Below are positions 7,546-14,759 of a stretch of DNA of 16,679 bases, one piece after another. The stretch is from JAYRGC01 sp041908065 (GTDB lineage Bacteria > Pseudomonadota > Alphaproteobacteria > UBA9219): contig JAYRGC010000031.1 of assembly GCA_041908065.1 (NCBI GenBank), positions 1 to 16,679 of the forward strand, written 5' to 3'. Position 1 is the stretch's first letter. Every line of letters begins with the position of its first letter. The position numbers were made by a program, and so were the translations under genes. The notes under the pieces are model-generated. The model saw nothing but the letters and a program-made list of their open reading frames with translations. It did no database searches and was not told where the DNA came from.

Positions 7546-8718
7546 ATGGAAAAATTTTTTCAAAAATCGGTGCGATCCGCAGTGTTTATGTGTGTTTCCG
7601 CTCTATTGTCGTGCGCTTTGTCGCAATCATTTGCCTTTGCAGCGACAGGAATCCCCACAGCCGCCAAGCACGCCGCGATAATCGAGGCGGCCACCGGCGA
7701 CGTTTTGTTGGACAAGGACGCCGACGCCTCCATGCCCACATCGTCCATGAGCAAGTTGATGACCATGTATTTGGTTTTCGAAGCGGTAAAGGACGGCAAG
7801 CTCGGTTTGGAGGAAAAGGTTCCGGTCAGCGTGAACGCTTGGAAACAGGCGGGTTCGCGCATGTTCGTGAAAGAGGGAGACAGCGTTTCGGTCGAAGATT
7901 TGGCGCGAGGGGTGATAGTCCAATCCGGCAACGACGCCGCCGTGGCCTTGGCCGAGGCGGTGGGAAGCACGGAAGCCAATTTCGCCGAGATGATGAACGA
8001 AAAGGCCAAGGCTTTGGGCATGGCCGGATCGCATTTCGCCAACGCTACCGGAATGCCGGATCCGCAGCATTATTCCACGGCGAGGGATCTCGCGGTCTTG
8101 GCGTTGCACACCTTGCGCGATTTTCCCGATCGCCATCACTATTACTCCGAGAAGGAGTTCACCTATAACGGCATCAAGCAGGGCAACCGCAATCCTTTGT
8201 TGTACCGCGACATCGGCGTGGACGGCATGAAGACGGGACATACCGAGGACGCCGGATACGGACTGGTGGCCTCGGTCTTGCGCGACGGGCGTCGGCTGGT
8301 TTTGGTTGTCAACGGGCTAAAGAACATGCAGGAACGCGCCGACGAAACGGCGCGCTTGCTGGATTGGGCTTATCGCGAATACGGGCTTTACAATCTGGCG
8401 AAGCTGGGCGACGAGTTCGCCGAGGCCGAAGTGTGGAACGGCGTTAAAAAGACGGTTCCGCTGGTGGCCGGAGCCGACGCGGTATTGAGCCTGCCGCGCG
8501 GCGAACGCGCTGGATTGAAGGCGGTCGCGCGTTTCCGTCAACCGGTTCCGGCTCCGGTTTCGGCCGGACAGGAGATGGGCGAGCTGGAACTCACGTTTCC
8601 GGATTCGCGTTCGATAAAGGTTCCATTGGTGGCCGCCGCCGCCGTGGAAAAATCGGGGCGGCTGGAAATCCTGATGGAAAAGCTGCGAAGCTTGACGAGC
8701 GGCGATGGTGCCATGTGA
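7546..8718 (+). CDS. D-alanyl-D-alanine carboxypeptidase (PBP5/DacA-DacC type)
   Basis: This 390-residue peptidase S11 protein trims the terminal D-Ala from peptidoglycan stem peptides in the periplasm. Residues 1-33 form a signal peptide ending FAFAA. The three penicillin-binding motifs are in order: S67-M-S-K70, S127-G-N129 and K229-T-G231. A PBP5-type C-terminal beta domain follows (about 285-370), then a short amphipathic tail (residues 372-386, SGRLEILMEKLRSLT) that could lie on the membrane. Which dac paralogue it is cannot be told. TAGGAAG (7537-7543) serves as ribosome site and overlaps the otsB stop, 6 bases before the ATG, so it is probably co-transcribed with otsAB. The first 100 or so bases are AT-rich like otsAB, and composition then jumps to the GC-rich background near 7650. 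It ends 11 bases from a convergent toxin gene with no visible terminator. Confidence 0.94.
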   Translation: MEKFFQKSVRSAVFMCVSALLSCALSQSFAFAATGIPTAAKHAAIIEAATGDVLLDKDADASMPTSSMSKLMTMYLVFEAVKDGKLGLEEKVPVSVNAWKQAGSRMFVKEGDSVSVEDLARGVIVQSGNDAAVALAEAVGSTEANFAEMMNEKAKALGMAGSHFANATGMPDPQHYSTARDLAVLALHTLRDFPDRHHYYSEKEFTYNGIKQGNRNPLLYRDIGVDGMKTGHTEDAGYGLVASVLRDGRRLVLVVNGLKNMQERADETARLLDWAYREYGLYNLAKLGDEFAEAEVWNGVKKTVPLVAGADAVLSLPRGERAGLKAVARFRQPVPAPVSAGQEMGELELTFPDSRSIKVPLVAAAAVEKSGRLEILMEKLRSLTSGDGAM

Positions 8719-8729
8719 CGGCGCGTTCT

Positions 8730-9134
8730 TTAACCGTGCTTATCAAACATAATTCGAGCGAGGGATAGAACATCAATCACGGTTACGCCTTCGATCACTT
8801 TGCTGTAAAGATGCCCAAAATCCCGCCTATCACCCGTCAAGAGATAATCGCATTGCGCGGCAATCGCAGCACCAAGAATCGGCTGGTCTTTATCTGGCAA
8901 TCCCACTTCGAGGCGGAGCGGCTTGTCCGGTATAATGCGAATTTTTTCCATTAAAACACCGAAGGTCTTCTGCCACTTTGGGCGTTTCGCTATGATGTTG
9001 CGACGAGCTTCTTCGGCGGCGTAGCGGCTGGTGACAAGGTTTTCTTTGTTGCAAACCCAGAACAGGAAGCGGTGCAGGTTGCTGGCGGAATTGCTGCCGG
9101 AAAAAAGAATGTTGGCATCTAGAAATATGGACAT
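8730..9134 (-). CDS. PIN-domain ribonuclease, probable toxin
   Basis: This 134-residue single-domain protein looks like a VapC-type PIN endoribonuclease. The acidic metal-binding residues can be placed: D6 (FLDANIL), E41/E42 (AAEEARR), D83 (KDQPILGAA) and D102/D105 (LLTGDRRDF). It resembles the looser PIN group often labelled predicted nucleic-acid-binding protein rather than the tight VapC core, so its RNA target is open. It starts 6 bases after the stop of an AbrB-type gene on the same strand, the usual antitoxin-first order. There is no strong ribosome site, so translation may be coupled to the antitoxin. Composition is less GC-rich than the flanking core genes, as expected for an accessory module. 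Confidence 0.82.
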   Translation of the reverse strand: MSIFLDANILFSGSNSASNLHRFLFWVCNKENLVTSRYAAEEARRNIIAKRPKWQKTFGVLMEKIRIIPDKPLRLEVGLPDKDQPILGAAIAAQCDYLLTGDRRDFGHLYSKVIEGVTVIDVLSLARIMFDKHG

Positions 9135-9140
9135 AGCTTG

Positions 9141-9374
9141 CTACAGATTTGCCTTGTCCAGCAACGCGCCCAAGGCATTATCGTCTTTCTCGAATTCAAT
9201 GATGCGTTCTTCGGTATAAAGCTCGGTCGGAATAACCATAGCCGGGCGAAGGAGAATTTCTCCCTGTGCTGTCATTTCGACGATAAACTGCTGCTTGCCG
9301 CTAATCCCAAGGGCTTTGCGAACGGTTGCGGGCAAGGTCAGTGTTCCGCGCTCTGTTAAAAATGTGGTTTCCAT
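9141..9374 (-). CDS. AbrB/SpoVT-type antitoxin
   Basis: This 77-residue protein is the likely antitoxin. Residues 1-45 show the swapped-hairpin AbrB DNA-binding pattern (TERGTLTLPATVRKALGI, then GEILLRP), and the acidic C-terminal part (EERIIEFEKDDNALGALLDKA) would bind and mask the PIN protein. I start at the ATG whose first base is 9374 because the AbrB fold begins there; in-frame ATGs at 9386 and 9410 would add up to 12 residues that translate the operator-like palindrome. No Shine-Dalgarno sequence precedes 9374, and a candidate promoter would place the transcript start at or next to the ATG, so leaderless translation is possible. Autorepression is expected from family behaviour. Confidence 0.82.
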   Translation of the reverse strand: METTFLTERGTLTLPATVRKALGISGKQQFIVEMTAQGEILLRPAMVIPTELYTEERIIEFEKDDNALGALLDKANL

Positions 9375-9381
9375 GCTTTGG

Positions 9382-9414
9382 AGCATAGCAGATTTGCAGA
9401 ATTTCTGCAAATCT
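9382..9414 (-). promoter_or_regulatory. Promoter with overlapping palindromic operator for the toxin-antitoxin pair
   Basis: A perfect inverted repeat has arms AGATTTGCAGAA (9390-9401) and TTCTGCAAATCT (9403-9414) around one central base. On the minus strand TTGCAG (9410-9405) and TATGCT (9387-9382) form -35 and -10 elements 17 bases apart, and the palindrome covers the -35 and most of the spacer. A bound AbrB-type dimer would block polymerase, fitting autoregulation. The predicted start falls near 9375, against the ATG. Confidence 0.6.
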
Positions 9415-9512
9415 ATTTTTTGGGTACGATGTCAAATGGTTGAATCAAGCCAATTAACGAGACGGGGTTTCTTGCCCTGAACAAAAAACATTAAGAATCA
9501 ATATGTTGATGA

Positions 9513-9588
9513 TGGTGCCCCCGGTCGGATTTGAACCAACGACCTACTGATTACAAATCAGTTGCTCTACCAGCTGAGCTACAGGGGC
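9513..9588 (-). tRNA. tRNA-Thr (anticodon UGU)
   Basis: The minus strand folds into a full cloverleaf: acceptor GCCCCTG pairing with CGGGGGC (one G-U), D stem GCTC/GAGC, anticodon stem ACTGA/TCAGT with loop TTTGTAA, and T arm GTTGG-TTCAAAT-CCGAC. The anticodon TGT (complement of 9553-9555) reads ACA threonine codons. The discriminator A and CCA end are encoded. Its 5' end lies only 14 bases after the secB stop on the same strand, so it may be transcribed with secB. The toxin-antitoxin pair lies beyond its 3' end. Confidence 0.97.
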
Positions 9589-9602
9589 GGCGGCGGCAAG
9601 TA

Positions 9603-10064
9603 TCAGGCGTTGCCGGCCGGCATTTGCGCGGCTTGGGCTTGTTGCGCGTTGTACATGGCGGCGAAGTCTATCGGGTTTATGAGTATCTGCGGAAAGCCTC
9701 CGTCGCGCACGGCGTTGGCCATAATGTTGCGGGCGAACGGAAACAACATGCGCGGGCCTTCGACCAACAGGAATACTTTCAGATGTTCTTCCGGCATTTT
9801 CGGCATGGTGAACGCGCCGCCATAGGCCAGTTCGGCGATGAACGCGGCCTTTCCCTCTATTTGCGCTTCCAGACGCAGGAACAGCACGACTTCGTATACG
9901 TTTTCGGCCAAAACGCGGGTTTGGACGTTGACACCCATGTTCAGCTCTGGGGCTGTCGAGGTTTGCGAAAACACTTGGGGAGCGTTGGGGTTCTCGAACG
10001 ACAAGTCCTTGATGTATTGAGCGTTAATCGAAACTTGCAGCGGAGCCTCGGTTTGTTCGGTCAT
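9603..10064 (-). CDS. secB: Protein-export chaperone SecB
   Basis: This 153-residue cytoplasmic chaperone holds pre-proteins unfolded and delivers them to SecA. Family landmarks are visible: QYIKDLSFENPNAP (16-29), LFPFAR (107-112) and GGFPQILINPIDFAAMY (122-138), followed by a short Ala/Gln-rich tail. Length is normal. The ATG at 10064 is preceded by GGGG eight bases upstream; an upstream in-frame start would add 38 residues unlike any SecB. It is divergent from the Tim44-like gene, the standard alphaproteobacterial arrangement, with about 200 bases between them. The gene runs directly into tRNA-Thr. Confidence 0.97.
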   Translation of the reverse strand: MTEQTEAPLQVSINAQYIKDLSFENPNAPQVFSQTSTAPELNMGVNVQTRVLAENVYEVVLFLRLEAQIEGKAAFIAELAYGGAFTMPKMPEEHLKVFLLVEGPRMLFPFARNIMANAVRDGGFPQILINPIDFAAMYNAQQAQAAQMPAGNA

Positions 10065-10176
10065 GTCTACTACCCCATATTGAAAATTGCCATCGCGCAA
10101 GGCGTTACCATGCCCGAGCTTTTCAGGCAAGAGGATAGCCCCGCCGTTTGCGCGGAAACAGGCTCTCAGATATAGC

Positions 10177-10205
10177 ATGAACGGCGCGTAAATAGGTGAT
10201 AAAAT
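10177..10205 (+). promoter_or_regulatory. Candidate extended -10 promoter for the Tim44-like/mltA/smr unit
   Basis: TG (10197-10198), one base, then TAAAAT (10200-10205) make an extended -10 element. ATGAAC (10177-10182) is a weak -35 at 17 bases. Transcription would start near 10212 and the leader would contain the palindrome at 10223-10242. Confidence 0.4.
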
Positions 10206-10222
10206 ACCCGATCATCAGGGAG

Positions 10223-10242
10223 ACGTCGCGCTGGCGCGACGT
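10223..10242. repeat. GC-rich palindrome in the leader of the Tim44-like gene
   Basis: ACGTCGCG (10223-10230), CTGG, CGCGACGT (10235-10242) form a perfect inverted repeat whose arms extend by one further pair inward. It lies 27 bases before the chosen start at 10270, between a candidate promoter and the gene. It could be a 5' hairpin in the transcript or a protein-binding site; there is no T-run, so it is not a standard terminator. Confidence 0.6.
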
Positions 10243-10269
10243 TGGTTGGCAGGCGGTCGGACGAAAGAT

Positions 10270-10959
10270 ATGGAATACATGGAAATCATCATATATGCGG
10301 CTATCGCCGCTTTTGTGTTGGCGCGGCTGTGGTCGGTTTTCGGACAACGCGGCGACGACGAGCCGCAACGCCCCAATCCTTTCGCGCAGCATCCCGGGCA
10401 AAAGCCGGAAGACAGCGACGGCGACGATGACGTCGTGGTGTTGTCGGACGGGGCGAAATCGGCGGCGGCCTCGGGACAGCCTCCGGCGTTGACGGCGGGC
10501 GGCCATGCTTCGTCGTCTTTGGCGGGGATTCTGGATCAGATAAAGTCCAAGGACGCGGCGTTCGACGAAAAGAAATTCCTCCAAGGCGCGAAAGCGGCTT
10601 TCGCCATGATCGTGGAATCCTTCGCCAAAGGCGATATGCCGCGCATCGAAAAGCTGCTGGCTCCCGCCGTGCTTAAGAGATTCGCTCTGGCGGTGGAAGA
10701 CAGGAACAACGAAGGCCGGAAGCAGCAATGCTTGGTGGCTTCGGTGTCTTCCGCCGACATAATCCGCGCCAGACTTGACGGCAATACCGCCTTCGTCACG
10801 GTGGATTTCGTCAGCAACCAGAGCAACGCCACCTTCGACGCTAACGGCAAGCGTATAAGCGGGGATCCGAACCTGATCGAGGAAATCCGCGACGTGTGGA
10901 CGTTCTGCCGCGACTTGTCGTCTTCCAACCCGAACTGGCAATTGGCGGAGACCGAATGA
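10270..10959 (+). CDS. Tim44-like (TIM44/MRPL45 domain) membrane-anchored protein
   Basis: This 229-residue protein has one N-terminal transmembrane helix (about 5-20), a low-complexity acidic linker (27-85), and a Tim44-like domain (about 85-227) with the landmark stretches FLQGAKAAFAMIVESFAKGD and EIRDVWTFCRDL. In mitochondria this fold tethers the import motor to the membrane. The bacterial relatives are inner-membrane proteins near secB whose role is not settled; an envelope or protein-folding task is inferred from context. The start is uncertain: ATG 10270 and ATG 10279 are both possible and neither has a strong ribosome site. Its TGA overlaps the mltA ATG (ATGA), implying translational coupling. 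Confidence 0.88.
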   Translation: MEYMEIIIYAAIAAFVLARLWSVFGQRGDDEPQRPNPFAQHPGQKPEDSDGDDDVVVLSDGAKSAAASGQPPALTAGGHASSSLAGILDQIKSKDAAFDEKKFLQGAKAAFAMIVESFAKGDMPRIEKLLAPAVLKRFALAVEDRNNEGRKQQCLVASVSSADIIRARLDGNTAFVTVDFVSNQSNATFDANGKRISGDPNLIEEIRDVWTFCRDLSSSNPNWQLAETE

Positions 10960-12083
10960 ATTTCCGGAAAAAAGGGCGGCTTGTTTTCGCGTCGGCGGTT
11001 TTGCTGCTGTCGGGATGCGCCGCGCCGGTATCTCCGCCCGAAAGCGCGCCCGTCGACAAGATGCGGCTCGATCCCGCCGCTTTTTCGGATCTGCGGGGAT
11101 GGGAAGGCGACAGGCATGGGGAAGCATTGGCCGCCTTCAAGCGTTCCTGCTCGGCGGGTCTGAGAAAAAAGTCGGAGTGGGGCGCGTCTTGCGCCGCCGC
11201 GGCTGGTGTAGACGATAAAGACCATAAGGCGGCGCGGCGGTTTTTCGAGGCTAATTTCCGCCCATGGTCGGTATCGGGCGAGGCCGGACGGGAGGGGCTG
11301 TTCACCGGCTACTACGAGGCTGAGCTGAATGGTTCTTTGCGGCGCGGAGGAAAATATCAAACTCCGCTATGGCAGCCGCCGCGGGATTTTCTGACCGCCG
11401 ATCTGGGGGCATTCCGTCCGTCGCTTAAGGGACAAAAGATAAGCGGCAAGGCGGAGGGAAACGCCTTCGTGCCTTACGATGATCGGGCTGCTATAGCCTC
11501 CGGCTCTCTCGCCGAGGGCGAGAGGGCGCAGCCGCTGCTGTGGGCTGACGATCCGGTCGACGTGTTTTTCCTCGAGGTTCAGGGGTCGGGACGAGTGAAG
11601 ATGGATGACGGCTCCACGGCTAGGGTGGGATACGCCGGACAAAACGGGCGGCAATATGTGGCCATAGGCAAGGTTCTGGCCGACAGCGGCGAATTGGAAC
11701 GGCCTGTCACTATGGCGAAGATACGCGATTGGCTGAGATCGCATCCCGAACGGGCGCAGGCGACGATGAACGCCAATCCCTCGGCGGTGTTTTTCCGCTT
11801 TTTGCGCTCCGGAGCGGTGGGGGCTGAGGGGTCGGAATTGACTCCCGAACGCAGCTTGGCGGTGGATCGGGCGTTTGTGGCTTTGGGGACGCCGGTCTGG
11901 CTGGAAACCAAGGACGATGGAGCGACGAAGGCCATCAACCGCCTGATGGTGGCGCAGGATACCGGCGGGGCGATCAAAGGCGTAGTGCGCGGCGACGTTT
12001 TCTGGGGGCACGGCAAGGCCGCCGAGGGTCGCGCCGGAGCGATGCAGAGCCGAGGGGCGTATTATTTGTTATTGCCGAAATAG
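10956..12083 (+). CDS. mltA: Membrane-bound lytic murein transglycosylase A
   Basis: This 375-residue lipoprotein is predicted to cleave peptidoglycan glycan strands, leaving 1,6-anhydro-MurNAc ends. A short lipoprotein signal ends in LLSG-C21, so it should be lipidated. The MltA barrel is recognised by FTGYYE (116-121), DDPVDVFFLEVQGSGR (198-213) and NPSAVFFR (274-281), and the C-terminal 3D domain by VAQDTGGAIKG (332-342), where D335 matches the catalytic Asp of E. coli MltA; GHG and MQSRG follow. CGGAG (10946-10950) lies 5 bases before the ATG. It is coupled to the Tim44-like gene by a 4-base overlap and followed after 10 bases by smr. Confidence 0.95.
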   Translation: MNFRKKGRLVFASAVLLLSGCAAPVSPPESAPVDKMRLDPAAFSDLRGWEGDRHGEALAAFKRSCSAGLRKKSEWGASCAAAAGVDDKDHKAARRFFEANFRPWSVSGEAGREGLFTGYYEAELNGSLRRGGKYQTPLWQPPRDFLTADLGAFRPSLKGQKISGKAEGNAFVPYDDRAAIASGSLAEGERAQPLLWADDPVDVFFLEVQGSGRVKMDDGSTARVGYAGQNGRQYVAIGKVLADSGELERPVTMAKIRDWLRSHPERAQATMNANPSAVFFRFLRSGAVGAEGSELTPERSLAVDRAFVALGTPVWLETKDDGATKAINRLMVAQDTGGAIKGVVRGDVFWGHGKAAEGRAGAMQSRGAYYLLLPK

Positions 12084-12093
12084 CGGTTAACCA

Positions 12094-12624
12094 ATGTCGG
12101 ACGATGGCGGATGGGAAGCGTATATCGGCAAGGCCAAGCCGTTGCCGCGTAAGCCGCTAAAGCGGCAAAAGCCCGCCGCGCCTAAAGTCAGCCCGCCATC
12201 GTCCGCGCCAAGGGTTTTCTCCGCGTCCGAAAACCGCGCTCGCTTGAAAACCCTTTCCGCCGCTAAGACTCCGGAAAAGCAAAAGACGTGGGAAGGCCAG
12301 ATTCTAGAAAGGCGGAGGGAACGCGCCGCGCGGCAGGGGGGCGTTTCGCCCGAGGCGCGGCTCGATTTGCATGGGCTCACACAGGCCGCCGCGCATCAGG
12401 CCGTTTCCGGTTTCATCTCCGCGCAGGCGCAGGCGGGGCGGCGGACGGTTTTGGTTATAACCGGCAAGGGCAAGGACGGCGAGGCGGTCTTACGAACCGG
12501 ATTCCTGCGTTGGTGCGCCGAGGTCGCTTTGGCCAAGGATATTTTGGCTATCCGTCCGGCGGCCCCGCGCCACGGCGGCGCGGGCGCGTGGTACGTGTTT
12601 TTACGTAATATCCGAAAGTCGTGA
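12094..12624 (+). CDS. Smr-domain protein
   Basis: This 176-residue protein has a basic, proline-rich N-terminal half (1-85) and a C-terminal Smr domain with LDLHG (90-94), TGKG (123-126) and HGGAGAWYV (160-168). Smr domains bind branched or nicked nucleic acid and some act as endonucleases; this short stand-alone form has no MutS2 part, and its substrate cannot be told. The LDLHG histidine motif and TGKG loop are intact, so activity is plausible. It begins 10 bases after mltA with only a weak ribosome site. A stand-alone smr after mltA is a usual alphaproteobacterial arrangement. Confidence 0.92.
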   Translation: MSDDGGWEAYIGKAKPLPRKPLKRQKPAAPKVSPPSSAPRVFSASENRARLKTLSAAKTPEKQKTWEGQILERRRERAARQGGVSPEARLDLHGLTQAAAHQAVSGFISAQAQAGRRTVLVITGKGKDGEAVLRTGFLRWCAEVALAKDILAIRPAAPRHGGAGAWYVFLRNIRKS

Positions 12625-12684
12625 TTTTTTGTTAACCATCCGGCGTTAGTGTCGTTCCTGTCATCATACGAGAGGGATAGTGCT

Positions 12685-14586
12685 ATGGTCGCCAAAGTCG
12701 ACGCCGGTTCCGCGACAACGGAAAACGGCCATAAGAATCGAACCGGAGTTTTGGCTCTGGGGGCGTTGGGCGTGGTGTTCGGCGACATCGGAACCAGCCC
12801 CCTTTACGCCATGCAGGAATGCTTCACCCACGGCTTGGAGCCGGTGGCGGAGAATATTCTCGGAGTCACCTCTCTGATTTTCTGGGCGGTGATGATCGTG
12901 GTGACGATAAAATACGTTTTCATCGTCATGCGCGCCAACAATCGCGGCGAAGGCGGGATTTTGGCGTTGATGTCTTTGGCTTCGAGCGGCGCGCGCAAGC
13001 GCGGGGCGATGGGCAAGGCGGTGGCGATAGTCGGGATGTGCGGGGCTTCGCTGTTTTTCGGAGACAGCATAATAACTCCGGCGATTTCCGTTCTCAGCGC
13101 GGTGGAGGGAATAAAGGTCGTCGATCCCGAGGCCGGAGACCTTGTTTTGCCGGTTTCCATAGGCATTCTTTTCGCTTTGTTCCTCTTCCAAAAGCACGGA
13201 ACCCAGAAGGTGGGCAATTACTTCGGCCCCATCATGGTGGTGTGGTTTACCGTTTTGGCGGTGTTGGGGGGGCGGCAAATAGCGGAAAATCCGCAGATAC
13301 TTGCCGCAGCCAATCCGTTTTACGCGCTTCAATTGATCTCCAACCATGGAACGCTGGCGTTGATCATTTTAGGGGCTGCGCTTTTGGCCTTTACCGGAGC
13401 CGAAGCTCTTTACGCCGATATGGGACATTTCGGCATTCGTCCGATACGCTACGCTTGGCTGGGGTTGGTCATGCCTTCTTTGGCCATCAACTATTTCGGG
13501 CAGGGAGCGTTGCTGCTGGCGGATCCGGCGGCGGCGCATAACCCTTTCTATATGCTGGCTCCCGAAAATTTAAGGATGCCGATGATCGGTTTGGCGGCGG
13601 CGGCCACCATCATCGCTTCGCAGGCGGTGATTTCGGGGACGTTCTCGGTGGTCAAGCAGGCGATGCAGATGGATTATCTGCCGAGGTTCGAGGTTCAACA
13701 CACCTCAGAGCACGAGCGTGGCCAGATTTATATCCCCCAGATAAACTGGTTGTTGTGCGCCGGCGTGCTGTTCTTGGTGCTGATGTTCCGCTCCTCGGGA
13801 GCCTTGGCCGAGGCCTACGGGTTCGCGGTGGCGGGCTCCATGCTGGTCGACACGCTGTTGGTATACAGCGTGGCGCGAGCGGTTTGGCATTGGCCGTTTC
13901 CGGTGGCGATAGGCGTGTTCGGAATGTTTCTCGCCATAGACATCGCTTTTTTCACCGCAGCGACCATCAAAATACCCGACGGCGGCTGGCTGCCGCTTAT
14001 CATCGGAGTGGGGATATTCACGGTGTTCTTAACTTGGCGGGAAGGGCGGGAGATCGTGCGTTCGGTACGCCGTTCGCGTGGCCGCAAGATGTCGTCGTTC
14101 CTTGACACTTTAACACCGGAAAGGCCGGTGCGGGTCGCCGGAACAGCCGTATATCTTTCCAGCGTGCGGTCGTTCATGCCGCAGGCCATGATAAGCAATC
14201 TGCATCACAACCGCGTGTTGCATCAGCGCGTCATAGTTTTGACCATAGTCACCGAGGAGGATCCGAGGATAGAAGAAGCGGCGCGAGTGAATTACGAGAG
14301 CATCGGCGAGGGGATATGGCAAGCCACGCTGCATTATGGATTCATGGAAATACCCAACGTGATGCGGGATCTGGCCAAGCACTTGCCGAAGGAATGCAGG
14401 GTAGACCCTAAGACAATCTCATTCTTTATAGGGCGCGACAAGTTCGTCGAGGGATCGCATCCTTTGCGTCCGCGCTGGAGGGAGAAACTTTTCCTTTGGC
14501 TCTCCAACCACGCCACCGAGGCCTTCGAATACTTCCGCATTCCGGCGGCGCGGGTGGTCGAGCTGGGCGTGCAGATAAAGGTGTGA
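12685..14586 (+). CDS. kup: Low-affinity potassium transporter Kup
   Basis: This 633-residue inner-membrane protein should import K+ with protons. Family signatures are GDIGTSPLYA (33-42), NNRGEGGILAL (85-95) and FGDSIITPAISVLSAVEG (125-142); about a dozen hydrophobic segments follow, to about residue 460, and then a hydrophilic C-terminal cytoplasmic domain. Length is typical. GAGAGGGA (12670-12677) lies 7 bases before the ATG at 12685, so I prefer it to an in-frame GTG at 12649. The 60-base gap after smr contains TTTTTT just past the smr stop but no convincing hairpin, so read-through from smr is possible. It converges on the hemerythrin-like gene across a repeat-rich gap. Confidence 0.96.
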   Translation: MVAKVDAGSATTENGHKNRTGVLALGALGVVFGDIGTSPLYAMQECFTHGLEPVAENILGVTSLIFWAVMIVVTIKYVFIVMRANNRGEGGILALMSLASSGARKRGAMGKAVAIVGMCGASLFFGDSIITPAISVLSAVEGIKVVDPEAGDLVLPVSIGILFALFLFQKHGTQKVGNYFGPIMVVWFTVLAVLGGRQIAENPQILAAANPFYALQLISNHGTLALIILGAALLAFTGAEALYADMGHFGIRPIRYAWLGLVMPSLAINYFGQGALLLADPAAAHNPFYMLAPENLRMPMIGLAAAATIIASQAVISGTFSVVKQAMQMDYLPRFEVQHTSEHERGQIYIPQINWLLCAGVLFLVLMFRSSGALAEAYGFAVAGSMLVDTLLVYSVARAVWHWPFPVAIGVFGMFLAIDIAFFTAATIKIPDGGWLPLIIGVGIFTVFLTWREGREIVRSVRRSRGRKMSSFLDTLTPERPVRVAGTAVYLSSVRSFMPQAMISNLHHNRVLHQRVIVLTIVTEEDPRIEEAARVNYESIGEGIWQATLHYGFMEIPNVMRDLAKHLPKECRVDPKTISFFIGRDKFVEGSHPLRPRWREKLFLWLSNHATEAFEYFRIPAARVVELGVQIKV

Positions 14587-14600
14587 GAATAGAAATCTTG

Positions 14601-14625
14601 CACAATTAATGCGGAGAGAATTGTG
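14601..14625. terminator. Inverted repeat just after kup, possible transcript end
   Basis: CACAATT (14601-14607) and AATTGTG (14619-14625) pair across an 11-base loop, 14 bases after the kup stop. The stem is AT-rich and there is no T-run, so it would be a weak terminator at best; it might only stabilise the 3' end. Confidence 0.3.
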
Positions 14626-14683
14626 GCCAAAGGCAGCGCGTCATGCGAGGCCTACGGCTAACGGTCTGGCGTCATTTGAGAAT

Positions 14684-14759
14684 TTACAGCCAAAGGCTGA
14701 CATTTACGCAGTTACAGCCAAAGGCTGACATTTACAAATGTTACAGCCAAAGGCTGTAA
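14684..14759. repeat. Three tandem hairpin repeats
   Basis: Two identical 24-base units (14684-14707 and 14712-14735) start TTACAGCCAAAGGCTG and end ACATTTAC. A third, shorter unit (14741-14759) is the perfect palindrome TTACAGCC-AAA-GGCTGTAA. Spacers are 4 and 5 bases, so the period is 28-29. Each unit can fold ACAGCC against GGCTGT around AAA (the first two pair five bases, CAGCC with GGCTG). A fourth relative, GACAGC-gttaaag-GCTGTC, lies at 14783-14801. The spacers are far too short for a CRISPR array. Confidence 0.9.

Noticed and set aside
9390..9421. Plus-strand intrinsic terminator (palindrome followed by a T-run)
   Set aside because: No plus-strand gene precedes it; its position over the minus-strand promoter of a toxin-antitoxin pair fits an operator better.
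9497..9510. FNR-like site ATCAA-TATG-TTGAT downstream of tRNA-Thr
   Set aside because: The half-sites are in the reverse order from the TTGAT-N4-ATCAA consensus, and no gene start is placed to use it; at most it is a weak hairpin.
9531..10175. Plus-strand open frame of 214 codons opposite secB
   Set aside because: It starts inside the tRNA gene complement and is the mirror of secB, which is strongly supported on the minus strand.
14684..14759. CRISPR array
   Set aside because: The repeats are 24 bases with spacers of only 4-5 bases and no cas gene is in the window.
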